Source: Sphingopyxis italica (GTDB lineage: Bacteria; Pseudomonadota; Alphaproteobacteria; Sphingomonadales; Sphingomonadaceae). Taken from it: a DNA stretch of 64,000 bases. The DNA lies in the NCBI RefSeq assembly GCF_011926545.1, contig NZ_JAATIT010000002.1, positions 248,001 to 312,000 on the forward strand, given 5' to 3'. The notes under the pieces were generated by a model that saw only the letters and a list, made by a program, of their open reading frames with translations, was not told the origin of the DNA and searched no databases. The position numbers and the translations under genes were made by a program. Shown in pieces: positions 8,679 through 17,328 of this stretch. Numbering within the stretch: the first letter of the stretch is position 1; each line of letters opens with the position of its first letter.

Positions 8679-9605
8679 TCAGTCCGCTGGCGGCGTCGGG
8701 ACCGCGGACGATTTGGCGGCGCCGTGCAGCCATTTGCGGATCGCGCGCATCGGCGCTGTCCGCCAAACCGTGAGCAGCAGCAGGAACAGGGTGGCCCATG
8801 GAATGACGGCGGCGCCGACGACCAGAATGAAAGACAGCATCACGCTGCCGCTACGGATCAGCATGTTCAGCGCGTCGCTGAACGGGTTGCCGTAACCGAT
8901 ACCGGGCAGGCCGCCGGTGCCGACATAGTCGAATTGCATCGGCGTCGTCGCGAGCATCGCTTCGCCCGCGCGGCGCGTATCACGCTCGCCATCGAGCTGT
9001 CTGCGCATCGCCGCAATTTGTTGCTGGAGTTCGGTGCGCTCGCGGTCGCCGAGCCCGCCTTGCTTCAGCCGCGCCTCCAGCCGCGCGATTTCGGAACCGA
9101 TATCGGCGCTGCGACGCTGCGAGTCGCTGATCCGCGTGCCGGCATCCTCGCCGCTGATCCGCGCTTCAGCGAGCACGCCCTCGGCCTTTTCGACGCTCGA
9201 AAGCGCGTCGCGGCCGAACTTGCGCGCGATGGCGGGGTCGAGCTTGAACAGCAATTGCGCCTCGACCTCATTCTCGCGGACGAGGCGGTAGGTCATGCCG
9301 GCGATCCGGCAGCGCGTCGTGCCAAGGGCCTCGCACGCCGCGGCATGTTCCTCCTGCACCTTGGCGATGCGGCTGTCGTCGAGCCGGAAGGCATAGGCGT
9401 AGTTGAACGCGACCCCGGGCGCCGACGTGACCCCGACGTTGGGCGGACGCATCGCGGATGGGGCGGGAATCGCCTGCGTCGAAGCCGTTTCGGCGGCTTC
9501 GCCGGGGGCCATGTCATAGGCGGGAGCGTTGAGCGGTTCGGAGCTTTTTTCCGAGCAGCCGATCAGGGCGAGCGCCATCGCGCCCGCTAAGAGCCTGGTT
9601 TTCAT
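8679..9605 (-). CDS. DUF4349 domain lipoprotein
   Basis: The 308-residue protein starts with a lipoprotein signal (ALALIGCSEK, lipobox LIGC). It continues as the DUF4349 pattern: an extracytoplasmic ferredoxin-like segment (YRLVRENEVEAQLLFKL), a coiled coil (about residues 140-210, with IARLEARLKQGG and LQQQIAAMRRQL), and a single membrane helix near 255-285 (VMLSFILVVGAAVIPWATLFLLLL). The function is unknown; the family is a membrane-anchored periplasmic protein. A short hairpin sits just upstream of its ribosome site. Confidence 0.85.
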   Translation of the reverse strand: MKTRLLAGAMALALIGCSEKSSEPLNAPAYDMAPGEAAETASTQAIPAPSAMRPPNVGVTSAPGVAFNYAYAFRLDDSRIAKVQEEHAAACEALGTTRCRIAGMTYRLVRENEVEAQLLFKLDPAIARKFGRDALSSVEKAEGVLAEARISGEDAGTRISDSQRRSADIGSEIARLEARLKQGGLGDRERTELQQQIAAMRRQLDGERDTRRAGEAMLATTPMQFDYVGTGGLPGIGYGNPFSDALNMLIRSGSVMLSFILVVGAAVIPWATLFLLLLTVWRTAPMRAIRKWLHGAAKSSAVPTPPAD

Positions 9606-9618
9606 GAAGCCTCTCCCA

Positions 9619-9641
9619 ACATGCGACTCACCGTCGCATGT
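9619..9641. repeat. 9-bp perfect hairpin in the DUF4349 leader
   Basis: ACATGCGAC (9619-9627) and GTCGCATGT (9633-9641) pair perfectly around a five-base loop. It lies between the helicase stop codon and the GGGAGAGG ribosome site of the DUF4349 gene. It could be an operator half-site pair or an RNA hairpin; no T-tract follows. Confidence 0.4.
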
Positions 9642-9678
9642 TATGGCATATCATAATTGATTGAGTAGACAATATGGA

Positions 9679-11982
9679 TCAGGCGAGCGTCACGAAACTG
9701 TCGAGCACCCGCTTGCTGCCCGCCTGCTCGAATTCGACTTCGAGCTTGTTGCCGTCGATGTCGATGACTTCGCCGTAGCCGAATTTTTCGTGGAAAACGC
9801 GCATCCCGATCGCAAGGTCCAATCGTGCCTTGGCGCCGACCGAGGCAGCGGGGCCGCGTTCGGAGGGGGCGGGGGCGCGGGTCGTCGTCGTGGAGGTCGC
9901 CATCGCGCGCTGCCACGCCGGGCCGCGCGTCATCGTGCGCGCCGGCTGGCGTTCCGCGACATGCGCGAACGGGTCGCCCTGCGCCGACCAGTTGGCGCGC
10001 CACAGGCTTTGCCCGCCGCCGAAACTGTTTTCGCTGTCGACATGCTCGGGCGGGATTTCGCCGATGAAGCGGCTCGGGATGCTGCTCATCCACTGGCCGT
10101 AGATGCGGCGGTTCGCGGCGTGATAGATGCTCGCGCGCTGGCGCGCGCGGGTGATCGCGACATAGGCGAGGCGGCGTTCCTCCTCGAGGCTGGCGGTGCC
10201 GCCTTCGTCCATCGACCGCTGCGACGGAAAGACGCCGTCCTCCCAGCCCGCGAGGAAGACATGATCGAACTCGAGGCCCTTGGCGGCGTGGATCGTCATG
10301 ATCGTCACCGTCTCGGTCTGGTCGTCATTGTCGCGGTCCATGACGAGGCTGACATGTTCGAGGAATTCCTCGAGCGTTTCATATTCCTCCATCGCGCGGA
10401 CGAGTTCGGAGAGGTTTTCGAGCCGCCCCGCCGCCTCGACGCTGCGGTCGGCCTGGAGCATCGCGGTGTAGCCCGATTCGTCGAGGATGAGCTGGGTGAG
10501 TTCCGGGTGCGACAGGGTGTTCGCTTTCGCCTGCCAGTTCCGCATCTGCGCGACGAAATTGGCGAGCTGACGCCGCGCCTGCGGGGTCAATTCGTCGGTC
10601 TCGGTGATCCGCGATGCCGCATGAAAGAGCGGCGCGCGCTCGGCCCGCGCGAACTGGTGGATCCGCGCGAGCGCCTTGTCGCCGAGCCCGCGTTTCGGGA
10701 CATTGACGATGCGTTCGAAGGCGAGGTCGTCGGCGCTTGACTGGACGAGACGGAGATAGGCGAGGGCGTCGCGAATTTCGGCACGCTCGTAAAAGCGGTA
10801 GCCGCCGACGATGCGATAGGGCATGCCGATCGCGATGAAGCGGTCTTCGAATTCGCGCGTCTGAAACTGCGCGCGGACGAGGATCGCGGCGCGGTCGAGC
10901 GAGACGCGCTGGCGCTGGAGACTTTCGAGCTCCTCGCCGATCCGCCGCGCTTCCTCGGGCCCGTCCCACACGCCGACGACGCGCAGCTTGTCGCCGGGAT
11001 CGAGCTCGGTCCATAGCGTCTTGCCGAGACGGCCGCTGTTCTGCGCGATCAGCGCCGAGGCGGCGGCGAGGATCTGCGGGGTCGAGCGATAATTCTGTTC
11101 GAGGCGGATCACCGTCGCGCCGGGGAAGTCCTTTTCGAAGCGCAATATGTTCGCGACCTCGGCACCACGCCAGCTATACACCGACTGATCGTCGTCGCCG
11201 ACGACGCAGATATTCTTGCGTTGCTGCGAGAGCAGCCGCAGCCAGAGATACTGGCTGGCATTGGTGTCCTGATATTCGTCGACGAGGATATATTTGAAGC
11301 GGTCCTGATATTGTTCGAGCACGTCGCGGTGCGTCTTCAATATCACCAGCATATGGAGCAGCAGGTCGCCGAAGTCGCAGGCGTTGAGCGTCTTCAGCCG
11401 CGCTTGATAGAGCGCGTAGAAATGCTGGCCCTTGCCGTCGGCATAGGCCTCCTTGTCGGCGGCATCGAGATCGCCGGGAACGAGGCCGCGGTTCTTCCAC
11501 TTGTCTATGAGACCGGCGAGCTGGCGCGCGGGCCAGCGCTTTTCATCGAGCCCCTCGGTCTGGATGAGCTGCTTGAGGACGCGGAGCTGGTCGTCGGTGT
11601 CGAGGATGGTGAAATTGCTTTGCAGCCCGACGAGTTCGGCGTGACGGCGGAGCATCTTCGCCGCGATGCTGTGAAAGGTGCCGAGCCACGGCATGCCCTC
11701 GACCGCGTCGCCGATCATCCGCCCGATGCGCTCGCGCATCTCGCGCGCCGCCTTGTTGGTGAAGGTCACCGCGAGGATTTCGGAGGGCCAGGCGCGCCGC
11801 GTCGCGATGATATGCGCGAGGCGTGCGGTGAGCGCGGCGGTTTTGCCCGTGCCCGCGCCCGCGAGCATCAGCACGGGGCCTTCGGTGGTCAGCACCGCCT
11901 GCCGCTGCGGACCGTTGAGACCGCGCAGATAGGGCGGGTCCGACGGGTCGGGGGTCAGGTCAGGCGTCGAGATGGGGGTCAT
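9679..11982 (-). CDS. UvrD/PcrA-type ATP-dependent DNA helicase
   Basis: The 767-residue superfamily 1A helicase has all motifs: LNGPQRQAV, Walker A AGAGTGKTAALTARL, VTFTNKAAREMRERI, DEYQDTNASQ, GDDDQSVYSWRGAEV, QNYRSTPQIL and TIHAAKGLEFDHVF. It translocates 3' to 5' on single-stranded DNA in nucleotide excision and mismatch repair or replication-fork clearance. The C-terminus carries the small basic domain found in PcrA/UvrD (KFGYGEVIDIDGNKLEVEFE). The ATG at 11982 sits 16 bp after the DUF2520 stop, so the two are probably cotranscribed. Confidence 0.93.
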   Translation of the reverse strand: MTPISTPDLTPDPSDPPYLRGLNGPQRQAVLTTEGPVLMLAGAGTGKTAALTARLAHIIATRRAWPSEILAVTFTNKAAREMRERIGRMIGDAVEGMPWLGTFHSIAAKMLRRHAELVGLQSNFTILDTDDQLRVLKQLIQTEGLDEKRWPARQLAGLIDKWKNRGLVPGDLDAADKEAYADGKGQHFYALYQARLKTLNACDFGDLLLHMLVILKTHRDVLEQYQDRFKYILVDEYQDTNASQYLWLRLLSQQRKNICVVGDDDQSVYSWRGAEVANILRFEKDFPGATVIRLEQNYRSTPQILAAASALIAQNSGRLGKTLWTELDPGDKLRVVGVWDGPEEARRIGEELESLQRQRVSLDRAAILVRAQFQTREFEDRFIAIGMPYRIVGGYRFYERAEIRDALAYLRLVQSSADDLAFERIVNVPKRGLGDKALARIHQFARAERAPLFHAASRITETDELTPQARRQLANFVAQMRNWQAKANTLSHPELTQLILDESGYTAMLQADRSVEAAGRLENLSELVRAMEEYETLEEFLEHVSLVMDRDNDDQTETVTIMTIHAAKGLEFDHVFLAGWEDGVFPSQRSMDEGGTASLEEERRLAYVAITRARQRASIYHAANRRIYGQWMSSIPSRFIGEIPPEHVDSENSFGGGQSLWRANWSAQGDPFAHVAERQPARTMTRGPAWQRAMATSTTTTRAPAPSERGPAASVGAKARLDLAIGMRVFHEKFGYGEVIDIDGNKLEVEFEQAGSKRVLDSFVTLA

Positions 11983-11998
11983 ATTCACGCGCGAACGA

Positions 11999-12880
11999 TT
12001 AGGGAACAGCGAGCAGACTGTCCAGTGCGGTGAGCCGGGACGAGGGTGCGATTTCACGGCGTTTGAGCTCGTCGAGCGTCGCGCGCGCCATCGCGCTATA
12101 GGCCGGAAGCAGGGCGGGGCTGTCGTTCGCCAGCACCGTAAGATGATTGCCGATCGTCCGCGCGTCGCCGCGTAACAGCGGGCCCGACAATCCCGCAAAA
12201 CCATGTGCGAGGCTGTTTTCCAGCGCCGCGCGGACAAGGGGGGCAAGGAGCGCGGCTGGATCGTCGACGCCCGCATCCTTCAGCCCCCGCGCCGCGCCGC
12301 TGACCAGCGTGACGAGATGGTTCGACGCGTGACAGAGCGCGGCATGATAGAGCGCGCGCCGTTCCTCCGCGATTTCGACCGCGATTCCGCCGAGCGACGC
12401 GACGATGTTCCGCGCCCGTTCGATGGCTTCGCCCGTCGGCGCGGTGATCGCGAACCGCGCGCCCGCCATGCGGCCGACTTCGCTTTCGGGATCGCCGGTA
12501 AAGGTCATCGCCGGATGGATCGCGGCGGTCATGGCGCCGGCCTTGCCGAGCGGTTCGAGCGCCGCCGCGCCGCTGCGTCCGCTGACGTGAAAGATGAAGG
12601 GGGAATGCCCTGCCGGCAGCGCGACCGCGAGGCGGGACACGACATCGGTCAGGGCATCGTCGGCGACCGCGACCGCGATGACGTCGCATTCGGCGACGAG
12701 GCGGTCGAGGTCGGGTTCCGCGACGGCGCCGACCCCTGCGGCCGCGTTATGCGCTTTCTCGGGGGAGCGACCCCATAGCAGGGGCGGCGCGCTCGCGCGC
12801 TGTCGCAGCGCAAGGGCAAGCGCCTGCGCGACCCGGCCCGCGCCGATAATGCCGGGCTGTTGGAAACGAAAATCGGTCAT
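11999..12880 (-). CDS. DUF2520 / Rossmann-like NADP-binding protein
   Basis: The 293-residue protein opens with a Rossmann fold (GIIGAGRVAQALALALRQR) and contains IFHVSGRSGAAALEPLG and a C-terminal helical domain (ALYHAALCHASNHLVTLV). This matches the DUF2520 family, related to F420-dependent and pyrroline-5-carboxylate reductase folds. The substrate is not known. The ATG at 12880 (MTDFRFQQPG) is taken; the longer frame reaches into a repeat element and is unlikely. It is just upstream of the UvrD-type helicase. Confidence 0.82.
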   Translation of the reverse strand: MTDFRFQQPGIIGAGRVAQALALALRQRASAPPLLWGRSPEKAHNAAAGVGAVAEPDLDRLVAECDVIAVAVADDALTDVVSRLAVALPAGHSPFIFHVSGRSGAAALEPLGKAGAMTAAIHPAMTFTGDPESEVGRMAGARFAITAPTGEAIERARNIVASLGGIAVEIAEERRALYHAALCHASNHLVTLVSGAARGLKDAGVDDPAALLAPLVRAALENSLAHGFAGLSGPLLRGDARTIGNHLTVLANDSPALLPAYSAMARATLDELKRREIAPSSRLTALDSLLAVP

Positions 12881-12962
12881 GGGTTTCGGATGTAATGCGC
12901 GCGAGGGTGTTTCGCCAATGGAACGTCGGCTTGCGGCCGAAAGCTGTCGCCCGCCTTTTTCC

Positions 12963-13045
12963 TTCGTCATCCCCGCGAAAGCGGGGACCCAGAGCGTGCG
13001 TAGGCTGATCCCAGACTGGGTTCCCGCTTTCGCGGGAATGACGAA
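12963..13045. repeat. REP/BIME-like inverted-repeat element
   Basis: Two arms, each itself containing a hairpin (CCCCGCGAAAGCGGGG and CCCGCTTTCGCGGG), pair with one another: TTCGTCAT at 12963-12970 and ATGACGAA at 13038-13045. It lies in the divergent intergenic region between DUF2520 and rlpA. The same architecture recurs at 19736 and 25038 with related arms. Confidence 0.75.
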
Positions 13046-13123
13046 TATTGGGTGTGTCCGCTCCCCACCCCAAACCCGTCATAGATACTTTATCTCCCCA
13101 ATCCCGACATCTACGGTCGCGCT

Positions 13124-13690
13124 ATGCAGCGACACACCATCATCCGCGCAGCGGCGGCCGCACTCGCCGTCCTGACCCTCTCCGCCTGTGCCGGCGGCAA
13201 TTACCGCCCCGTTGCCGACACCCCCGTGCGGATCGGCCCCGCCTATACGATCCGCGGCGCGACCTATGTGCCCGCCGCCGCGCCCGCCTATGACGCGCTC
13301 GGCTATGCGAGCTGGTACGGCAGCGAGTCGGGGAACCGCACCGCGAACGGTGAGAAATTCCGCCCCGGCTGGATCACCGCCGCGCACACGACGCTGCCGC
13401 TGCCGACCTATGTCGAGGTCACCGCGCTCGATAGCGGGCGGCGGATCATCGTCCGCGTCAACGATCGCGGCCCGTTCGCGCGCGGGCGGGTCATCGACCT
13501 GTCGCGCGGCGCCGCCGAACAGCTGGGCATGAAGGCGCAAGGCCACGCCCCGGTGCGCGTGCGGCGCGTCGAGCCGTCGGAGAAGGATCGCGCGCGGCTG
13601 CGCAAGGGCAAGCCCGCCGCATCGCTGGCGCCCATCCCCGAGCGCGAGTTGTTGCGGCTACGCGCGCAGCTCGCCGCCGGAGGGCGCTGA
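13124..13690 (+). CDS. rlpA: RlpA-like lipoprotein, double-psi beta-barrel only
   Basis: The 188-residue protein has a lipoprotein signal (ALAVLTLSACAGG) and the RlpA barrel: YASWYGSESGNRTANGE, AAHTTLPLPTYVEV, IIVRVNDRGPFARGRVIDLS and AAEQLGM. RlpA proteins are septal lytic transglycosylases or barrel proteins that act on denuded peptidoglycan glycans. This copy has no SPOR domain, unlike the second RlpA at 61262, so it may differ in localisation. The catalytic activity of such short RlpA forms is uncertain. It is followed by a transporter gene on the same strand about 80 bp away. Confidence 0.85.
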   Translation: MQRHTIIRAAAAALAVLTLSACAGGNYRPVADTPVRIGPAYTIRGATYVPAAAPAYDALGYASWYGSESGNRTANGEKFRPGWITAAHTTLPLPTYVEVTALDSGRRIIVRVNDRGPFARGRVIDLSRGAAEQLGMKAQGHAPVRVRRVEPSEKDRARLRKGKPAASLAPIPERELLRLRAQLAAGGR

Positions 13691-13769
13691 GCCGCATCGC
13701 ATTCATGCTTGCGTCGGTGAAGGCGCGCGCCCAAAGCGTCGCGATCAACATCGGGGAGGGGCATCGCCC

Positions 13770-15041
13770 GTGGATCTGGCACCCTATCGGCAGCATCGGC
13801 GCATCCTGACCGCGAGCCTCGTCGGCACCGCGGTCGAATTTTATGATTTTTATATTTATGGCACCGCGGCGGCGCTGGTGTTCGGGCCGCTCTTCTTTCC
13901 CGAAAGCTCGGATTCGGCGCAGCTGATGTACAGCTTCATGACCTTCGGGCTCGCCTTCTTCGCGCGGCCCGTCGGCGCGATCGTTTTCGGCCATTATGGC
14001 GACCGCATCGGGCGCAAATCGACGCTGGTGGCGTCGCTGATGCTGATGGGCGCCTCGACCTTGCTGATCGCCTTCCTGCCGACATATGCGATGGTCGGCT
14101 GGGTCGCGCCCCTGCTGCTCTGCATTCTGCGCTTCGGCCAAGGCTTCGGCCTCGGCGGCGAATGGGGCGGCGCGGCGCTGCTCGCGGTCGAGAATGCCCC
14201 GCCGGGATGGAAATCGCGCTTCGGCATGTTCCCGCAATTGGGCGCGCCGGTAGGATTCATTGCCGCGAACGGCCTGTTCCTGCTTTTGGGTCTGGGGCTG
14301 AGCGACGCCGATTTCGCCGCCTGGGGCTGGCGCATCCCGTTCCTGCTGTCGGCGGTGCTCGTCGGGCTGGGGCTATGGGTGCGATTGAAGATCGGCGAGA
14401 CGCCCGATTTCGCCAAAGCCATCGCAACGGAGGCGCCGGTCGCGGTGCCGCTCGGCGAATTGTTCCGGCACCATCTGGTCGCGACGCTCGCGGGGACCTT
14501 CGCCGTCGTCGCCTGTTTCGCGATCTTCTACCTCGCGACGAGCTTCGCGCTCGCGCACGGGACGACAGCGCTCGGCTATCCGAAGGAGCAGTTCCTGCTG
14601 ATTCAGCTCGGCGCGATCCTGTTCATGGCCGTCGGGATCGTCATCGCCGGATATTGGAGCGACGCATCGAGCGCGCAGCGCGTGCTGAGCTGGGGGTGCG
14701 GCGCGACGATCGTGACCGGTTTCCTGTTCGGGCCGTCGCTGGCGTCGGAAAGCTGGTCCTTGATCTTCCTCGGCCTCGCCGCCGCGCTGTTCGTGATGGG
14801 GCTGGTCTATGGCCCGCTCGGTAGCTGGCTGACCGGGCTGTTCCCGGTGCGCGTGCGCTACACCGGCGCGTCGGTGGCGTTCAACGCCGGAGGCATCCTC
14901 GGCGGCGCGATGGCCCCGATCGTCGCGCAGGCATTGGCCGCACGCGGCGGGACCGAAACCGTGGGCTATTATCTCGCGCTCGCCGGGATCATCAGCTGGC
15001 TCGGCCTGCTGATGGTGCGGCGGATCACACCGCCCGCCTGA
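13770..15041 (+). CDS. MFS transporter, metabolite:H+ symporter (MHS) type
   Basis: The 423-residue protein is strongly hydrophobic with about 12 membrane helices. The N-terminus SLVGTAVEFYDFYIYGTAAA and the inter-helix motif GHYGDRIGRKSTL are the MHS/ProP-type signature, and GFGLGGEWGGAAL follows. Relatives carry organic acids, shikimate or betaine with protons. The substrate is unknown. The start is GTG with a GGGGAGGGG ribosome site nine bases upstream. Its 3' end overlaps the convergent rsmD by 17 bp. Confidence 0.9.
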   Translation: MDLAPYRQHRRILTASLVGTAVEFYDFYIYGTAAALVFGPLFFPESSDSAQLMYSFMTFGLAFFARPVGAIVFGHYGDRIGRKSTLVASLMLMGASTLLIAFLPTYAMVGWVAPLLLCILRFGQGFGLGGEWGGAALLAVENAPPGWKSRFGMFPQLGAPVGFIAANGLFLLLGLGLSDADFAAWGWRIPFLLSAVLVGLGLWVRLKIGETPDFAKAIATEAPVAVPLGELFRHHLVATLAGTFAVVACFAIFYLATSFALAHGTTALGYPKEQFLLIQLGAILFMAVGIVIAGYWSDASSAQRVLSWGCGATIVTGFLFGPSLASESWSLIFLGLAAALFVMGLVYGPLGSWLTGLFPVRVRYTGASVAFNAGGILGGAMAPIVAQALAARGGTETVGYYLALAGIISWLGLLMVRRITPPA

Positions 15042-15570
15042 GCAGCGTCAGCTTCGCCTTGCCGACCTTGCGTGTCGCGTCGATTTCGAAGCCCGCGACC
15101 TCGACCGTTTCCTTCTCGGCGGTCTCGATCGAAATCCAGCTGTCGGGGCCGATCCAGCCGAGGCGACCGAGCTTGTCCAGCGCGACGCTGCCCGCGCCGG
15201 TGTCATAAGGCGCGTCGAGCATCAGCAGGTCGTAGGTCCGGCGCGCCGGGCCCAATGCGAGAACCGAACCCGCGCGAATATCGGCGCGCGATGTCCCACC
15301 CAGCGTCCCCAGATTCTTACGCAGCGCGTCGAGCGCGTCGCGATCCTGTTCGGCGAAGAGGCATTGCTCGGCGCCGCGCGACAGCGCCTCGATACCGAGC
15401 GCGCCCGAACCTGCGAACAGGTCGGCGACGACCAGCCCCTCGAAACTGCCGAGACGGCTCGCGAGCATCGAGAAGAGCGTTTCGCGCGTGCGGTCGGCGG
15501 TCGGCCGCGTCGCGTCATTCTTCGGCGCGAGCAGCTTGCGCCCGCGCCATTCGCCCGAGATTACCCGCAC
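15025..15570 (-). CDS. rsmD: 16S rRNA (guanine-966-N2)-methyltransferase RsmD
   Basis: The protein has RVISGEWRGRKLLAP at the start, DRTRETLFSML, the SAM-binding motif VADLFAGSGALGIEALSRGA, and LMLDAPYDTG where most family members have DPPY. It methylates G966 in 30S subunits. The start is taken as GTG at 15570 (VRVISG), because family members usually begin MRVI. The open frame continues through the 266-bp palindromic element up to 15663, but those residues are element-encoded. The start codon directly abuts the element. The stop codon overlaps the MFS gene. Confidence 0.88.
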   Translation of the reverse strand: MRVISGEWRGRKLLAPKNDATRPTADRTRETLFSMLASRLGSFEGLVVADLFAGSGALGIEALSRGAEQCLFAEQDRDALDALRKNLGTLGGTSRADIRAGSVLALGPARRTYDLLMLDAPYDTGAGSVALDKLGRLGWIGPDSWISIETAEKETVEVAGFEIDATRKVGKAKLTLLRRAV

Positions 15571-15836
15571 AGGGTCAGAGCCTGCCGCTGGCGCGGTCGA
15601 GGCGCCGAAATGGCGAAGATATCGCCGTCGCGCGGTCGCCGTGGCTAGTGGTTCTAGCAGCAAGGCCGCGTGGGGGCGAGATCGAAGCCATTTCGGCGTC
15701 CCTTTGGGATTTGACCGATTTTGTCCATGGCTGCGTCAGCGTGCCTTGGAATATATTCATATGCCTGCGTCCCGCTTCCTTGCCCTGAACAAAATCGCTT
15801 CAAACCTCGACCGCGCCAGCGGCAGGCTCTGACCCT
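15571..15836. mobile_element. 266-bp palindromic MITE-like element with 32-bp perfect terminal inverted repeats
   Basis: The first 32 bases (15571-15602, beginning AGGGTCAGAGCCTGCCGCTG) are the exact reverse complement of 15805-15836. Inside are two more nested pairs: CGCCGAAATGGC (603-614 of 15xxx) with GCCATTTCGGCG (15687-15698), and CGATTTTGT (15716-15724) with ACAAAATCG (15789-15797). The RNA or single strand could fold into a cloverleaf of one long stem and two arms. It fills exactly the space between the rluB stop and the rsmD start. No transposase is inside and no target duplication is evident. The GGGTCAGAG end resembles sequences linked to REP-associated transposases, which is only a recollection. 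Confidence 0.8.
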
Positions 15837-16681
15837 TAGCCAAGACGCCGGCGAAATTTGAACAGCTCGTCGCGCGGCACGACGTCGACCGCGCCCATGT
15901 CGAGGTCGGCGAGGGTGAATTCGCCATAGCGCGTCCGGATCAGGCGGCTGACCTGCAGCCCGAAATGTTCGAGCACCTTGCGGACTTCGCGATTCTTGCC
16001 CTCGGTCAGCGTCATTTCGACCCACTGGTTGCGCCCCGTGCGCCGTTCGAGGTTGGCGTCGATCCTGCCATAGCGGACGCCGTCGATCTCGATCCCCATT
16101 GCAAGCTCTTCGAGCTGCGCCTGGCTGATGTCGCCGAAGGCGCGCGCGCGATAGGTGCGCTCGACCCCGCTCGCCGGCAGTTCGAGCTGACGCTTGAATT
16201 CGCCGTCGTTGGTGAGCAGCAGCAACCCCTCGGTATTATAGTCGAGGCGGCCGACGGGCATCAGGCGCGGCAGCCCCTTCGGCAGCAGATCATAGATCGT
16301 CTTGCGGCCCTTGGGATCGCGCGCGGCGGTGATGCAGCCCGCGGGTTTGTGAAAGCGATAGAGGCGCGTCGACACCGGCTTGGCGACCGGATTGCCGTCA
16401 ACTGTCAACCCATCGAGCGACGACAGCAGCGGCGCGGGCTGGGCGATCACTTCGCCATTGAGTGCGATACGCCCTTCCTCGATCATCCGCTCGACATCGC
16501 GGCGCGAGCCGACGCCGGCGCGCGCGAGCAGCTTGGCGATGCGCTGGGGCCCGTCCTCGCGCTCTTCGGAGGGCTTGGCTTTGAGCGCCGATGCGGCGCC
16601 GCGCGCGGCGCGGCGGCCTTTCGGGGCGTCGCGATCTGCGGCGGGGCGAGGCGTCGAGCGGGGCGGACGGCGGGTCGTCAT
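15836..16681 (-). CDS. RluB/RsuA-family pseudouridine synthase
   Basis: The 281-residue protein has an S4 RNA-binding domain (RIAKLLARAGVGSRRDVERM) after a basic N-terminal tail, then the catalytic GRLDYNTEGLLLLTNDG with the conserved Asp, and EGKNREVRKVLEHFGL. It converts uridine to pseudouridine in rRNA; the RluB, RsuA and RluE targets cannot be separated here. The start is set at the ATG at 16681 (MTTRRPPRST); an alternative ATG at 16744 would add 21 residues, and neither has a clear ribosome site. The stop codon's last base is the first base of the palindromic element. Confidence 0.88.
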   Translation of the reverse strand: MTTRRPPRSTPRPAADRDAPKGRRAARGAASALKAKPSEEREDGPQRIAKLLARAGVGSRRDVERMIEEGRIALNGEVIAQPAPLLSSLDGLTVDGNPVAKPVSTRLYRFHKPAGCITAARDPKGRKTIYDLLPKGLPRLMPVGRLDYNTEGLLLLTNDGEFKRQLELPASGVERTYRARAFGDISQAQLEELAMGIEIDGVRYGRIDANLERRTGRNQWVEMTLTEGKNREVRKVLEHFGLQVSRLIRTRYGEFTLADLDMGAVDVVPRDELFKFRRRLG

Positions 16682-16835
16682 CGGAACGGATGCGGCTTTC
16701 TTGTCGTTTTCAGAAGAATAGTGTTGCGTCGTGATCACGCCCATAGCCGGAAAAGACCCGCTTCGTCGATGGCAAGCAGAAGCGATCTTGCGGGAGGGCG
16801 CGGAGCGAGTCATGGCGACGTCAAAGGGAGAAACC

Positions 16836-17273
16836 ATGCGCTTCGCGTCCCGCCCTACCTGCATCAAGCGGCTGCTGATCATCGAGGATGATCCGCTGAC
16901 GGCTTTCGACAATGAGCACACGTTGAAGGTGGGCGGGTACGAGATCGTTGCGACGGTCGATTCGGGCGAGGCGGCGGTGGCGATCATGGCGGCCGAGCCG
17001 GTCGATGCGCTGGTGCTCGACCTGGGCCTTGCGGGCCATATGACCGGGCGCGAAGTCGCGAGGCTGGCGCGCGACCGCGGCATCGCGGTGCTGCTGGTGA
17101 CCGGACAATGCCCCGCCGACGCGAGCGAGATCGCGCTGGCATGCCTCGGCAAACCGCACAGCGCCTCCTCGCTCGTCTCGGCGCTGAAAGCGCTCGAAAC
17201 GATGATCTGCAAGAATGAGGCGCCGCGCAAGGTGAGCGGCCTTACGACCTTCTGGCGCCCGCAGGCCGCCTAG
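16836..17273 (+). CDS. Stand-alone response regulator receiver protein
   Basis: The 145-residue product is a single receiver domain: an acidic pair in IIEDDPLT, the phosphoacceptor Asp in ALVLDLGLAG, Thr in LLVTGQ, and Lys in LGKPHS. There is no output domain, so it may act by protein contact as CheY-like or phosphorelay regulators do. The start ATG at 16836 is preferred because AAAGGGAGAAA lies just upstream. It is divergent from the pseudouridine synthase and has no kinase nearby, so its partner is unknown. Confidence 0.82.
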   Translation: MRFASRPTCIKRLLIIEDDPLTAFDNEHTLKVGGYEIVATVDSGEAAVAIMAAEPVDALVLDLGLAGHMTGREVARLARDRGIAVLLVTGQCPADASEIALACLGKPHSASSLVSALKALETMICKNEAPRKVSGLTTFWRPQAA

Positions 17274-17328
17274 GGGCGAGCGGGGTGTCGGGGCAGGCGC
17301 TCCCCGCCGACATATACCGCCGCGCGGC

